From an uncultured Eubacteriales bacterium (GTDB taxonomy: Bacteria; Bacillota; Clostridia; Oscillospirales; Oscillospiraceae): a stretch of DNA of 64,000 nucleotides. This document shows, piece by piece, positions 49,273-59,710 of the stretch; position 1 is the stretch's first letter, and the number at the start of each line of letters is the position of its first letter. The stretch is from contig ONPN01000013.1 in NCBI GenBank assembly GCA_900319695.1, positions 1 through 64,000 of the forward strand. The letters run 5' to 3'. The notes beneath the pieces are model-generated. The model was not told the origin of the DNA. It made no database searches and worked only from the letters and a program-made list of their open reading frames with translations. The translations under genes and the position numbers were made by a program.

Positions 49273-49304
49273 ATATTGTCAAGTCTTTATTAAGGAAGTT
49301 TTTT

Positions 49305-50897
49305 ATGCCGGATTATAAAAAAGAAATCGAAAGGCGCAGGACCTTCGCCATCATCTCCCACCCCGACGCGGGCAAGACCACGCTGACCGAGAAGCTGCTG
49401 CTCTACGGCGGGGCCATCCAGCTGGCGGGCTCCGTCAAGGGCAAGGCCACGGCGCGCCACGCCGTCTCCGACTGGATGGAGCTCGAGAAGCAGCGCGGCA
49501 TCTCCATCACCTCCTCCGTCATGCAGTTTGAATACGAGGGCTACTGCATCAACATCCTCGACACCCCGGGCCACCAGGACTTTTCCGAGGATACCTACCG
49601 CACCCTCATGGCCGCGGACTCCGCCGTCATGGTCATCGACGCGGCCAAGGGCATCGAGCCGCAGACCCGCAAGCTCTTCAAAATCTGCGCCATGCGGCAC
49701 ATTCCCATCTTCACCTTCATCAACAAGCTCGACCGCGAGGCGAGAAGCCCCTATGATCTCATGGAGGAGCTGGAGCGGGAGTTCGGCATCGGCACCTACC
49801 CGATGAACTGGCCTATCGGCTGCGGCCACGACTTCAAGGGCGTGTATGACCGCGAGAAGCAGGCCATCCTCGCTTTCAATGAGTTCCACCGCGGACAGAG
49901 CAAGATTCACGCCATCGAGTGCAAACTCGACGAGACCGAGAAGCTGGACGGGCTGATCGGCCGGAAGCTGCGCGAGCAGCTGGCCGACGACATCGAGCTG
50001 CTCGACGGCGCGGGCTTTGAGTTTGACATCGACGAGGTGCGCGCGGGCGGGCTCAGCCCCGTGTTCTTCGGCTCGGCGCTCAACAACTTCGGCGTGGAGC
50101 CCTTCCTTGAGAGCTTTCTGAAAATGACCATGCCGCCCCTGCCTCGCATGTCGGAGGACGAGATCGTCGACCCGATGGACCCGCGCTTCTCGGCCTTCGT
50201 GTTCAAGATCCAGGCCAACATGAACAAGGCCCACCGCGACCGCATCGCCTTCATGCGCATCTGCTCCGGCCGCTTCGAGCGCGACAGGGAGTATTACCAC
50301 GTTCAGGCGGGCAAGGCGCTGCGCCTGGCCCAGCCCCAGCAGCTCATGGCCCAGGACCGCGCCATCATCGACGAGGCCTACGCCGGGGACATCATCGGCG
50401 TGTTTGACCCCGGCGTCTTCTCCATCGGGGACACCATCTGCGAGAAGGGCATGAACGTCCGCTTCGAGGGCATCCCCACCTTCGCGCCCGAGCATTTCGC
50501 GGGCGTGGAGCGCATCGACACCATGAAGCGCAAGCAGTTTGAAAAGGGCATCACCCAGATCGCCCAGGAGGGCGCGATCCAGATCTTCCACGAGCCGTAC
50601 ACCGGCGTGGAGGAGGTCATCGTCGGCGTCGTGGGCGTACTGCAGTTCGAGGTGCTGGAATACCGCCTTCGCACCGAGTACGGCGTGGAGATCAGAAGAC
50701 GGCCCATGCCCTATGAGCTTGTCCGCTGGGTCGAAAACGAGGACATCCGCATCGGCGACCTCAACCTCACCAGCGATACCAAGTGGGTGCAGGACTTCAA
50801 GGGGAATAACCTCCTGCTCTTTACCTCCGACTGGTGCGTCAACTGGGCCCTGCAAAAGAACGAGGGTTTGAGATTAAGAGAGTTTAACAGAGACTAA
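49305..50897 (+). CDS. prfC: Peptide chain release factor 3 (530 aa)
   Basis: Translational GTPase with IISHPDAGKTTLTEKLL (G1), RGISITSSVM (G2), DTPGHQDFSEDTYRTL (G3) and FINKLDRE (G4), length and C-terminal domains as in RF3. RF3 recycles RF1/RF2 after peptide release. It may head an operon: the cyclodeaminase-like gene starts 12 bases after its stop and sirtuin and tmk genes follow closely. Confidence 0.96.
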   Translation: MPDYKKEIERRRTFAIISHPDAGKTTLTEKLLLYGGAIQLAGSVKGKATARHAVSDWMELEKQRGISITSSVMQFEYEGYCINILDTPGHQDFSEDTYRTLMAADSAVMVIDAAKGIEPQTRKLFKICAMRHIPIFTFINKLDREARSPYDLMEELEREFGIGTYPMNWPIGCGHDFKGVYDREKQAILAFNEFHRGQSKIHAIECKLDETEKLDGLIGRKLREQLADDIELLDGAGFEFDIDEVRAGGLSPVFFGSALNNFGVEPFLESFLKMTMPPLPRMSEDEIVDPMDPRFSAFVFKIQANMNKAHRDRIAFMRICSGRFERDREYYHVQAGKALRLAQPQQLMAQDRAIIDEAYAGDIIGVFDPGVFSIGDTICEKGMNVRFEGIPTFAPEHFAGVERIDTMKRKQFEKGITQIAQEGAIQIFHEPYTGVEEVIVGVVGVLQFEVLEYRLRTEYGVEIRRRPMPYELVRWVENEDIRIGDLNLTSDTKWVQDFKGNNLLLFTSDWCVNWALQKNEGLRLREFNRD

Positions 50898-50909
50898 GAG
50901 GGATTGACC

Positions 50910-51521
50910 ATGGCCGAGGGAATCAAGATCGAAATCTTCAAGCAGAAAAACGCGGACGAGCTGACAAAGGCCCTCTCCGAACCCGACTCCCGCATGGAGA
51001 CCGGCGGGGCCGCCGCCGTGACCGCCGCGCTGGCCGCGTCCCTGCTGGAGCGCGCCGCCGCGATCACAAAGAAGACGGCGGGGGAGAATGAGCGCGTCGA
51101 CTACATGCTGCGCAACGCGGAGATCCTGCGCGGCTATATGGTCCACCTCATCGACGAGGATGTGAAGAGCCGCCACCCCCTGCGCCGCGCCCTGAAAGAG
51201 GGCGGGGAGCAGGAGATCGAGGCCGCGCGCCAGCCCGCCGTCGCCATCCCGGCGGAGGTCATCAACATGATGGGCCAGATGCTGGAACTGGCCAAAGAGC
51301 TGTGCGCGCTCTGCCCGAAGGACGCGGTGCACTGGTTGGGTGAGTGCGCGGAGCTTGCCATGGCGGCGATCCGCAGCTCCCGCCTCTATATCCTGGACAT
51401 GTCCGACAAGTGCAGCGACGAGACCTACCGCTTCGTCGTCCGCCGCGAGAACGAGATCACGCTGAGCTCCTGCGAGACCTGCGCGGAAGAAATCCTCAAA
51501 GCGGCGGAGAACGCGGTGTAA
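50910..51521 (+). CDS. Cyclodeaminase/cyclohydrolase family protein (203 aa)
   Basis: Helical protein of the FTCD C-terminal/methenyl-THF cyclohydrolase type (PF04961): TGGAAAVTAALAASLLERAA near residue 33 and an all-helical remainder. Relatives work in histidine breakdown or one-carbon folate metabolism. No other folate genes are adjacent. ATG 50910 has GAGGGA 7 bases before it. The 28-base gap to the sirtuin gene suggests co-transcription. Confidence 0.75.
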   Translation: MAEGIKIEIFKQKNADELTKALSEPDSRMETGGAAAVTAALAASLLERAAAITKKTAGENERVDYMLRNAEILRGYMVHLIDEDVKSRHPLRRALKEGGEQEIEAARQPAVAIPAEVINMMGQMLELAKELCALCPKDAVHWLGECAELAMAAIRSSRLYILDMSDKCSDETYRFVVRRENEITLSSCETCAEEILKAAENAV

Positions 51522-51548
51522 ATTATAAAAAATGGGGAGGCGCGTACC

Positions 51549-52259
51549 ATGGAAGAGAACATCGCCAAGCTCAAACAGTGGATCGCGGACAGCGACAACA
51601 TCGTCTTCTTCGGCGGGGCCGGGGTCAGCACGGAGAGCGGGATCCCCGACTTCCGCAGCGTGGACGGCCTGTACAACCAGAAGTGGAAGTACCCGCCCGA
51701 GACCATCCTGAGCCATACCTTTTTCGAGCGCTTTCCCGAGGAGTATTACCGCTTCCACCGGGAAAAGCTGGTCATCGACGGGGTGAAGCCCAACCGCTGC
51801 CATCTGCGCCTGGCCGAGCTCGAGAAGGAGGGCAAGCTGAAAGCCGTTGTCACCCAGAACATCGACGGGCTGCACCAGGCGGCGGGGAGCAAGAACGTGC
51901 TCGAGCTGCACGGCAGCATCCTGCGGGCCTACTGCTCGCGCTGCCGCAAGCCGTATGACGCCGATCTGATGAACCACGGCACGGGCGTGCCGCGCTGCTC
52001 CTGCGGCGGGGTCATCCGCCCGGACATCGTGCTCTATGAGGAGCCGCTGGACGACGACGTGATCATGCGCGCCATCCACTATATCCGCCAGGCCGACGTG
52101 CTGATCGTGGGCGGAACCTCGCTCAAGGTCTACCCGGCGGCCGGCCTCATCAACTATTACCGGGGGAATAAGCTGGTGCTCATCACGCGCAGCAGCACCC
52201 CCACGGAAGCCGACCTCACCATCCACGGCCGGATCGGCGAGGTCTTCGCGCAGGTATAA
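51549..52259 (+). CDS. NAD-dependent protein deacylase, sirtuin (236 aa)
   Basis: All sirtuin motifs: [36 protein letters not shown] (catalytic His), a zinc site YCSRCRKPY and CSCGG, and [13 protein letters not shown]. It removes acyl groups from lysines with NAD+. GGGGAGG precedes the ATG. It lies between cyclodeaminase and tmk genes with short gaps. Confidence 0.94.
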   Translation: MEENIAKLKQWIADSDNIVFFGGAGVSTESGIPDFRSVDGLYNQKWKYPPETILSHTFFERFPEEYYRFHREKLVIDGVKPNRCHLRLAELEKEGKLKAVVTQNIDGLHQAAGSKNVLELHGSILRAYCSRCRKPYDADLMNHGTGVPRCSCGGVIRPDIVLYEEPLDDDVIMRAIHYIRQADVLIVGGTSLKVYPAAGLINYYRGNKLVLITRSSTPTEADLTIHGRIGEVFAQV

Positions 52260-52281
52260 TAAAAGAAAAGGATTCAAACCA

Positions 52282-52959
52282 ATGACCAGGGGAAAGCTCA
52301 TTGTCCTCGAGGGCATAGACGGCAGCGGCAAGTCCGCCCAGTACCGCCTGCTCTGCGACAGAATGGAACAGGACAAAATTGCGTATAATCACATCGTATT
52401 TCCGCGCTATGACAAGGACAGCAGCGCGCTCATCCGCCTCTATCTCGGCGGGGCCTTCGGAAAAAAACCGGGGGACGTGAACGCCTACGCCGCTTCGACC
52501 TTCTACGCGGTGGACCGCTTCGCCTCCTACCGGGACGACTGGGGGAAGGTCTATGAAAACGGCGGCCTCATTATCTCCGACCGCTACACCACCTCCAACG
52601 CCGTCCACCAGGGCTGCAAGCTCGAGGATTCCGAGCTGCCCGCGTTTTTCAGCTGGCTTGCCGATCTGGAGTACGGCAAGATGGGCCTGCCGCAGCCGGA
52701 TCTTGTGATCTACCTCGACGTGGATCTGGAGACCTCCCGCCGCCGCATGCGTGAGCGCGAGGCCCTCACCCACACCAGCGCCGACATCCACGAGCAGGAC
52801 AGCGCCTACCTCGCCCGCTGCCTCCGCACGGCAAGCATGGCCTGCGAGCACTACGGCTGGACGCGCATCGCCTTCGAGAAGGACGGCCGGGAGCGCGGCC
52901 TTGAGGAGAAAAACGACGAGATCTACGACCTGATCCTGAGAACCATCGGAAACAAATAG
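52282..52959 (+). CDS. tmk: Thymidylate kinase (225 aa)
   Basis: P-loop EGIDGSGKSAQYRLL, ISDRYTTSNAVHQG (DRY motif) and VIYLDVDLETSRRRM define dTMP kinase. It phosphorylates dTMP to dTDP. The protein lacks the usual LID Arg cluster of the E. coli type but has RRRMRERE. Its distance to the sirtuin gene is 22 bases. Confidence 0.9.
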   Translation: MTRGKLIVLEGIDGSGKSAQYRLLCDRMEQDKIAYNHIVFPRYDKDSSALIRLYLGGAFGKKPGDVNAYAASTFYAVDRFASYRDDWGKVYENGGLIISDRYTTSNAVHQGCKLEDSELPAFFSWLADLEYGKMGLPQPDLVIYLDVDLETSRRRMREREALTHTSADIHEQDSAYLARCLRTASMACEHYGWTRIAFEKDGRERGLEEKNDEIYDLILRTIGNK

Positions 52960-52982
52960 GCATTTTCGCCGTCAGAATATGT

Positions 52983-53010
52983 AAAAGAGGCCCCGTTTGG
53001 GGCCCCTCTC
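52983..53010 (-). terminator. Hairpin shared by tmk and the Cys-rich gene
   Basis: GAGGCCCC/GGGGCC with one bulge, T-run on the minus strand (CCTCTTTTAC). It lies between two convergent genes. Confidence 0.6.
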
Positions 53011-53015
53011 ATGGC

Positions 53016-53174
53016 TCAGTTGCAGCCGCAGCCGCAGTTGTTGCCGCAGCCGCAGTCGTTGCAGCCGCAGTTGTTGTTGCAGCCGCAGCCATAGCCGTTG
53101 CCGCAGCCGAAGAGAATGATGATCAGGATGATGAGCCAGAGCGAATTGTTGCCGTTGCAGGAATTGCAGAACAT
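53016..53174 (-). CDS. Cys/Gly/Asn-rich small membrane protein (52 aa)
   Basis: MFCNSCNGNNSLWLIILIII has a membrane helix at residues ~11-22, followed by a tail built of CGCN/CGCG units (13 Cys in 52 residues). GGAGAAAGGACAAT precedes ATG 53174. Small Firmicutes proteins of this type are sometimes labelled chorion-class high-cysteine proteins; the function is unknown. Metal binding or disulfide networks are possible. Confidence 0.7.
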   Translation of the reverse strand: MFCNSCNGNNSLWLIILIIILFGCGNGYGCGCNNNCGCNDCGCGNNCGCGCN

Positions 53175-53345
53175 AGTATTGTCCTTTCTCCGCACTTGAG
53201 CTGGCGCGTCCCGATCCGCCGTGCGGCGGCGGAGCGGGGAGTGTCTGCGCGCGCCGTTTTCCGCGGCGCTCATGCCATACTATGTGCGCTGCCGCCTTTG
53301 TGCTACCGCGCCCGATTTTCCCGTTCCTCACTGAAGGAGTAAAAC

Positions 53346-54674
53346 ATGCCCGACGAACTTGACAAAATCAACGAAATCTTCCGCATCCATGACGAGCGGT
53401 CCCAGCGCGCCGAGCCGTCCGAGAAGCAGACGGATAAAACCGACGGCAAGCGCACGCCGCTGACCGCTATGGACAAGCTGCTGATCGACTCCACCGGCAG
53501 GGAGACGCGCAACTACACCGGCGACGCGGAGTCCGAGCGGGACTACCGCCCCGTGCGGCAGAGCCATGAGTACCACTCCGGCTGCCTCGGGGGGCTGATG
53601 TATTTTACGTTCATCGTCTGCGTCAGCATCGTGCTGGCCTGTCTGGCCTGGATGGCGGCGAGCGATATGCTGGCCCTCAACAAGGAGAACTTTACCGCCG
53701 TGGTCACGCTGCCGAGCAGCATCTTCCAGTCCGAGACCGTGGACCGCTTCGACGAAAACGGCAAAAAGATCGGCACCAAGCGCGTCACCCACGCCGATAT
53801 GGACTATGTGGCGGACGTGCTGAGGGACGCGGGACTCATTGAATACAAGTGGCTCTTTACCACGTTCTGCAAGATCTCGACGGCGGATCAGAAGGTGAGC
53901 CCCGGCGAGTATGAATTAAAGTCCAGCTTCGACTACCGCGCGCTCATCCAGAACATGCGCGCCGGTTCCTCCTCCACCATCACGGTCACGGTCACGATCC
54001 CCGAGGGCTTCAAGATGCACCAGATCTTCATGCGCCTTGAGGAAAACGGGGTCAGCAGCTACAACGACCTCATGGAGGACGCGGGGAACACCGAGTATAA
54101 CTACGACTTCCTCGCCGAGAGCGAGGGCGAGGGCGCGTATCGGCTCGAAGGCTTCCTCTTCCCGGACACCTATGAGTTTTATGTCGGGATGCAGGGCTCG
54201 AGCGCGATCAACAAGCTGCTGGACAACTACCGCCGCCGCGTCACCGACGAGATGGCCGCCCGCGCCGAGGAACTCGGTCTGACCATGTACGATGTGCTCA
54301 AGGTCGCCTCCCTCATCGAGAAGGAGGCCGGCAGCGACGACGAGCGCGCGCTGATCGCCTCGGTCATCTACAACCGCCTCAACGCCGGGATCGTGCTCGG
54401 CATCGACGCCTCGGTACTCTACCCGTATGACGAGCATGAGGGCGCGCCGACTGCCCAGATGCTCGAAAAGGACGACCCGTACAACACGCGCGTGCGCGCG
54501 GGCCTGCCGCCCACACCGATCTGCAGTCCGGGCCTCGCCTCCATCCAGGCGGCGCTGTACCCGGAGACCACGAACTACTACTTCTACGCCCTCGACGCGA
54601 ACGCCGGGGTGCACCGATTCTTTACCAACGATACGGAGTTTAACAACTTTGTCGCTTCTCAAAATTATTCGTAA
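53346..54674 (+). CDS. mltG: Endolytic transglycosylase MltG (442 aa)
   Basis: Cytoplasmic acidic N-terminus, one helix (residues ~83-108), LysM-like middle part, and the YceG domain with LEGFLFPDTYEF, VASLIEKEAGSDDERAL (catalytic Glu), DPYNTRVRAGLPPTPICSPG and YYFYALDANAGVHRF. It cuts new glycan strands and sets their length. GAAGGAG precedes the ATG. The following U32 gene overlaps its end. Confidence 0.94.
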   Translation: MPDELDKINEIFRIHDERSQRAEPSEKQTDKTDGKRTPLTAMDKLLIDSTGRETRNYTGDAESERDYRPVRQSHEYHSGCLGGLMYFTFIVCVSIVLACLAWMAASDMLALNKENFTAVVTLPSSIFQSETVDRFDENGKKIGTKRVTHADMDYVADVLRDAGLIEYKWLFTTFCKISTADQKVSPGEYELKSSFDYRALIQNMRAGSSSTITVTVTIPEGFKMHQIFMRLEENGVSSYNDLMEDAGNTEYNYDFLAESEGEGAYRLEGFLFPDTYEFYVGMQGSSAINKLLDNYRRRVTDEMAARAEELGLTMYDVLKVASLIEKEAGSDDERALIASVIYNRLNAGIVLGIDASVLYPYDEHEGAPTAQMLEKDDPYNTRVRAGLPPTPICSPGLASIQAALYPETTNYYFYALDANAGVHRFFTNDTEFNNFVASQNYS

Positions 54675-55872
54675 CGATTTGGAGCTGCTCGCCCCCGCGG
54701 GGGACCGGGAGCGGCTGGAGATGGCGCTGACCTACGGAGCGGACGCCGTCTACCTGGCGGGCAAGGAATTTGGCCTCCGGGCCGCCGCCGGAAATTTTGA
54801 CAACGATGAGCTCTCAGGCGCCATTGAGCTTGCCCACGGGATGGGGAGGAAGGTCTATGTGACCTGCAACACCCTCCCGCGGGAGGACGAGCTGCGCAGG
54901 CTCCCAGACTACCTCGCCTTTTTAGGCGAGGCCGGACCGGACGCGCTCATCATCGCGGATCTCGGTGTGCTGGCGCTGGCGAAGCGCTTCGCCCCGAAGC
55001 TGAGACTGCACGTCAGCACCCAGCTCGGCGTGGTCAACAGCGCCACGGCGAACGTGCTCTATGCCCTGGGCGCGGACACCGTGGTCCTGGCGCGCGAGCT
55101 GCCCATCGAGCAGATCCGGCAGATCCGCGCGAACACCCCTTCGGAGCTGCGCCTTGAGGCCTTCGTCCACGGGGCCATGTGCGTGAGCTTTTCGGGCCGC
55201 TGCCTGCTGTCCAACTACATGACCGGGCGCGACGGCAACCGGGGCGAGTGCGCCCAGCCCTGCCGCTGGAAATACAGCCTCATGGAGGAAAAGCGGCCGG
55301 GACAGTACTTTGACGTCTTTGAGGACGACGGGGGCAGCTACATCTTAAATTCCAACGACATGCGCATGATCGAACATCTGCGCGATCTCATGGAGGCGGG
55401 CGTCACCAGCTTCAAGATCGAGGGACGCATGAAGTCCGCCTACTACGCCGCCGTCGTGACCAACGCCTACCGCCACGCCCTTGACGCCGTGGCCGCGGGG
55501 GACGAGGTGCCGGAGGTCTGGGTGCGCGAGACGGAGATGGTCAGCCACCGGCCCTACTGCACGGGCTTCTACCTCGGAGGCGAGCCGGGCCAGCACCCGG
55601 CAGGAACATACGAGAGCGGAGCGGACGTCGTCGCCGTGGTGGAAAGCTGCGATGAAAACGGAAGCGCGGTCCTGACCCAGCGCAACAGGTTCAGAGCGGG
55701 CGAGGAGCTGGAGCTGCTGACCCCGGAGCGCGAACCCCTGCGCTTTACCGTCGGGGCGCTCTTTGACGCGGAAGGGGAGAGCATCCCCGACGCGCGCCAT
55801 CCGATGATGCAGGTGCATACCGCGCTGCCGGTCAACGCCCCGCGGCTGTCGATCCTGCGGCGGAGAAGATAA
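54649..55872 (+). CDS. Peptidase U32 family protein (about 407 aa)
   Basis: LELLAPAGDRERLEMALTYG opens the fold, then ADAVYLAGKEFGLRAAAGNF, the U32 signature EAFVHGAMCVSFSGRC, CAQPCRWKY and SFKIEGRMKS. U32 proteins are now linked to RNA hydroxylation (TrhP/RlhA) as well as to collagen degradation; four Cys may hold an FeS cluster. Only TTG starts exist at 54649 or 54679; I use 54649, with GGAG 10 bases before, which overlaps mltG by 26 bases. Confidence 0.88.
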   Translation: MSLLKIIRNDLELLAPAGDRERLEMALTYGADAVYLAGKEFGLRAAAGNFDNDELSGAIELAHGMGRKVYVTCNTLPREDELRRLPDYLAFLGEAGPDALIIADLGVLALAKRFAPKLRLHVSTQLGVVNSATANVLYALGADTVVLARELPIEQIRQIRANTPSELRLEAFVHGAMCVSFSGRCLLSNYMTGRDGNRGECAQPCRWKYSLMEEKRPGQYFDVFEDDGGSYILNSNDMRMIEHLRDLMEAGVTSFKIEGRMKSAYYAAVVTNAYRHALDAVAAGDEVPEVWVRETEMVSHRPYCTGFYLGGEPGQHPAGTYESGADVVAVVESCDENGSAVLTQRNRFRAGEELELLTPEREPLRFTVGALFDAEGESIPDARHPMMQVHTALPVNAPRLSILRRRR

Positions 55873-55902
55873 GGCTCCTCGCCTGACACCTCATAATGCC
55901 GG

Positions 55903-55949
55903 AAAAAGGCAGCGGAACCACAGCACATACACTGTGATCCCGCTGCCTT
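55903..55949 (-). terminator. Terminator of the double-glycine peptide gene
   Basis: On the minus strand AAGGCAGCGG (55949-55940) pairs with CCGCTGCCTT (55915-55906), with CACAG/CTGTG pairing inside, and ends in TTTTTCC. Confidence 0.8.
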
Positions 55950-55969
55950 GCCGTATGACAGTATGCAGC

Positions 55970-56176
55970 TCACCAGCCGCCGGTTGCGCCGCCGTCGCGC
56001 GGCTTTTCGGAGGAAGTAGTATCTGCGGGGATCCCCTCGCCCAAACTGATGGGCGATTTGCTCATGGCAGGATTTTGTTTGCCGGGCTTTTTGAGTTTCG
56101 ACGCCATGGAACTCCCGCCGGAAACCGCTTCTTCTTCATTTTCGCTCAGTGCTTTCACGTTTTCATGCTTATTCAT
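55970..56176 (-). CDS. Small peptide with double-glycine-type leader (68 aa)
   Basis: MNKHENVKALSENEEEAVSG then GSSMASKLKKPGKQ; the E..AVSGG ending is a leader of the kind cut by C39 exporters in bacteriocins and RiPPs. The presumed core (about 46 residues, rich in Ser, Lys, Pro and Gly, ending DGGATGGW) has no Cys. AAAGGAG lies 9 bases before the ATG, an extended -10 (TGCTATACT) is upstream and a clear terminator follows, so it is a complete transcription unit. No exporter or modifying gene is next to it. Confidence 0.7.
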   Translation of the reverse strand: MNKHENVKALSENEEEAVSGGSSMASKLKKPGKQNPAMSKSPISLGEGIPADTTSSEKPRDGGATGGW

Positions 56177-56353
56177 GGTTTGTTTCTCCTTTGTTTTTCA
56201 TTTGATGGCGCAAGTATAGCACAGGGTTTATCACAGAAGCATCACACGTTTATGGACATCGTGAGTCGGGTCCATGCTCTTATTTCTAATTTTACCAAAA
56301 AATGGCTGACCCGTCAAGCGTACAGGAATAGCGCTGAAAATTGGGATCTGTTC

Positions 56354-56381
56354 TTGACAAATCGCGGATTTCTGGTACAAT
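56354..56381 (+). promoter_or_regulatory. Promoter of the T-box-alaS unit
   Basis: TTGACA (56354-56359), 16-base spacer, TACAAT (56376-56381). Confidence 0.8.
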
Positions 56382-56387
56382 GCCGTT

Positions 56388-56621
56388 TGTCAATTGAAAT
56401 TGCGACTGGCTGAGACGGAAAGAGTCGGCGCAGGACACTCCAGAGAGGGGCCGTATGCTGAAAGGCCCTGTGTCCGAGACCGGCAGCCACTCCTGAGCTA
56501 TCCCGGGACGACCGGGGCGTCTGCCCGCGATAAGGGCGCTTGAGATGCGGCGTTTGCTGTAATCAGGGTGGTACCGCGAAGTACATTCAGCTTCGCCCCT
56601 GCACAGGGGCGGAGTTTTTTT
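56388..56621 (+). promoter_or_regulatory. T-box riboswitch (alanyl-tRNA sensing)
   Basis: Contains the T-box sequence AGGGTGGTACCGCG (56565-56578) followed by the terminator CTTCGCCCCTG/CAGGGGCGGAG (56591-56614) and TTTTTTT. Upstream Stem I runs from about 56400 to 56500. Uncharged tRNA-Ala should favour read-through. I could not fix the specifier codon by eye; a GCC or GCA near 56485 is a candidate. Confidence 0.92.
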
Positions 56622-56664
56622 GTTTTCGATTGAAATTGTTAGTTCTTTATTTGGAGGATACAGT

Positions 56665-59301
<2,637 letters not shown>

Positions 59302-59316
59302 CGGGAGGACTATAAA

Positions 59317-59658
59317 ATGGAAGATTGCCTGTTCTGCAAAATCATCGCCGGGGACATCCCCAGCACCAAGGTGTACGAGGACGACTACGTCTGCGCCTTC
59401 CGCGACATCAACCCCCAGGCTCCGGTGCATGTGCTGGTCGTGCCGAAAAAGCACATCTGCTGTACCCGCAAAATCGACGAGAGCAATTCCGTCTATGTCG
59501 CCAAGTGCTTTGAGGCCATTGCCAAGATCGCGAAGGCCGAGGGGCTGGATAACGGCTACCGCGTCATCAACAACTGCGGCGAGGACGGCGGCCAGACCGT
59601 CATGCACCTGCACTTCCACCTGCTCGGCGGCGTCAAGCTCGGCGAGAAGATGATCTGA
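59317..59658 (+). CDS. HIT family nucleotide hydrolase, HinT-like (113 aa)
   Basis: CLFCKIIAGDIPSTKVYEDD at the start and the HIT triad VMHLHFHLLGG near the end. HinT-type enzymes hydrolyse phosphoramidates such as aminoacyl-AMP, which fits its place 15 bases after alaS. GGGAGGACT precedes the ATG. A terminator follows. Confidence 0.95.
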   Translation: MEDCLFCKIIAGDIPSTKVYEDDYVCAFRDINPQAPVHVLVVPKKHICCTRKIDESNSVYVAKCFEAIAKIAKAEGLDNGYRVINNCGEDGGQTVMHLHFHLLGGVKLGEKMI

Positions 59659-59670
59659 TTATCGAATACG

Positions 59671-59699
59671 GCGGGGCCGGATACCGGCCCCGCTTTTTT
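59671..59699 (+). terminator. Terminator after the HIT gene
   Basis: GCGGGGCCGG (59671-59680), ATA loop, CCGGCCCCGC (59684-59693), then TTTTTT. Confidence 0.85.
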
Positions 59700-59710
59700 G
59701 GAGGCAGCCT

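Larger units (their letters stand above)
48655..49304. other. Long intergenic region upstream of prfC
   Basis: 650 bases. The HD-GYP promoter region is at the left. A plus-strand promoter (48778-48806) opens a folded GC-rich stretch with no good frame (to about 49055). Then come the palindromic element 49064-49216 and the prfC promoter (49244-49272). Confidence 0.65.

Noticed and set aside
53030..53110. GCAGCCGCAG repeats that could be a repeat array
   Set aside because: They are codons for the Cys-Gly-Asn tail of a small protein with its own ribosome site and terminator.
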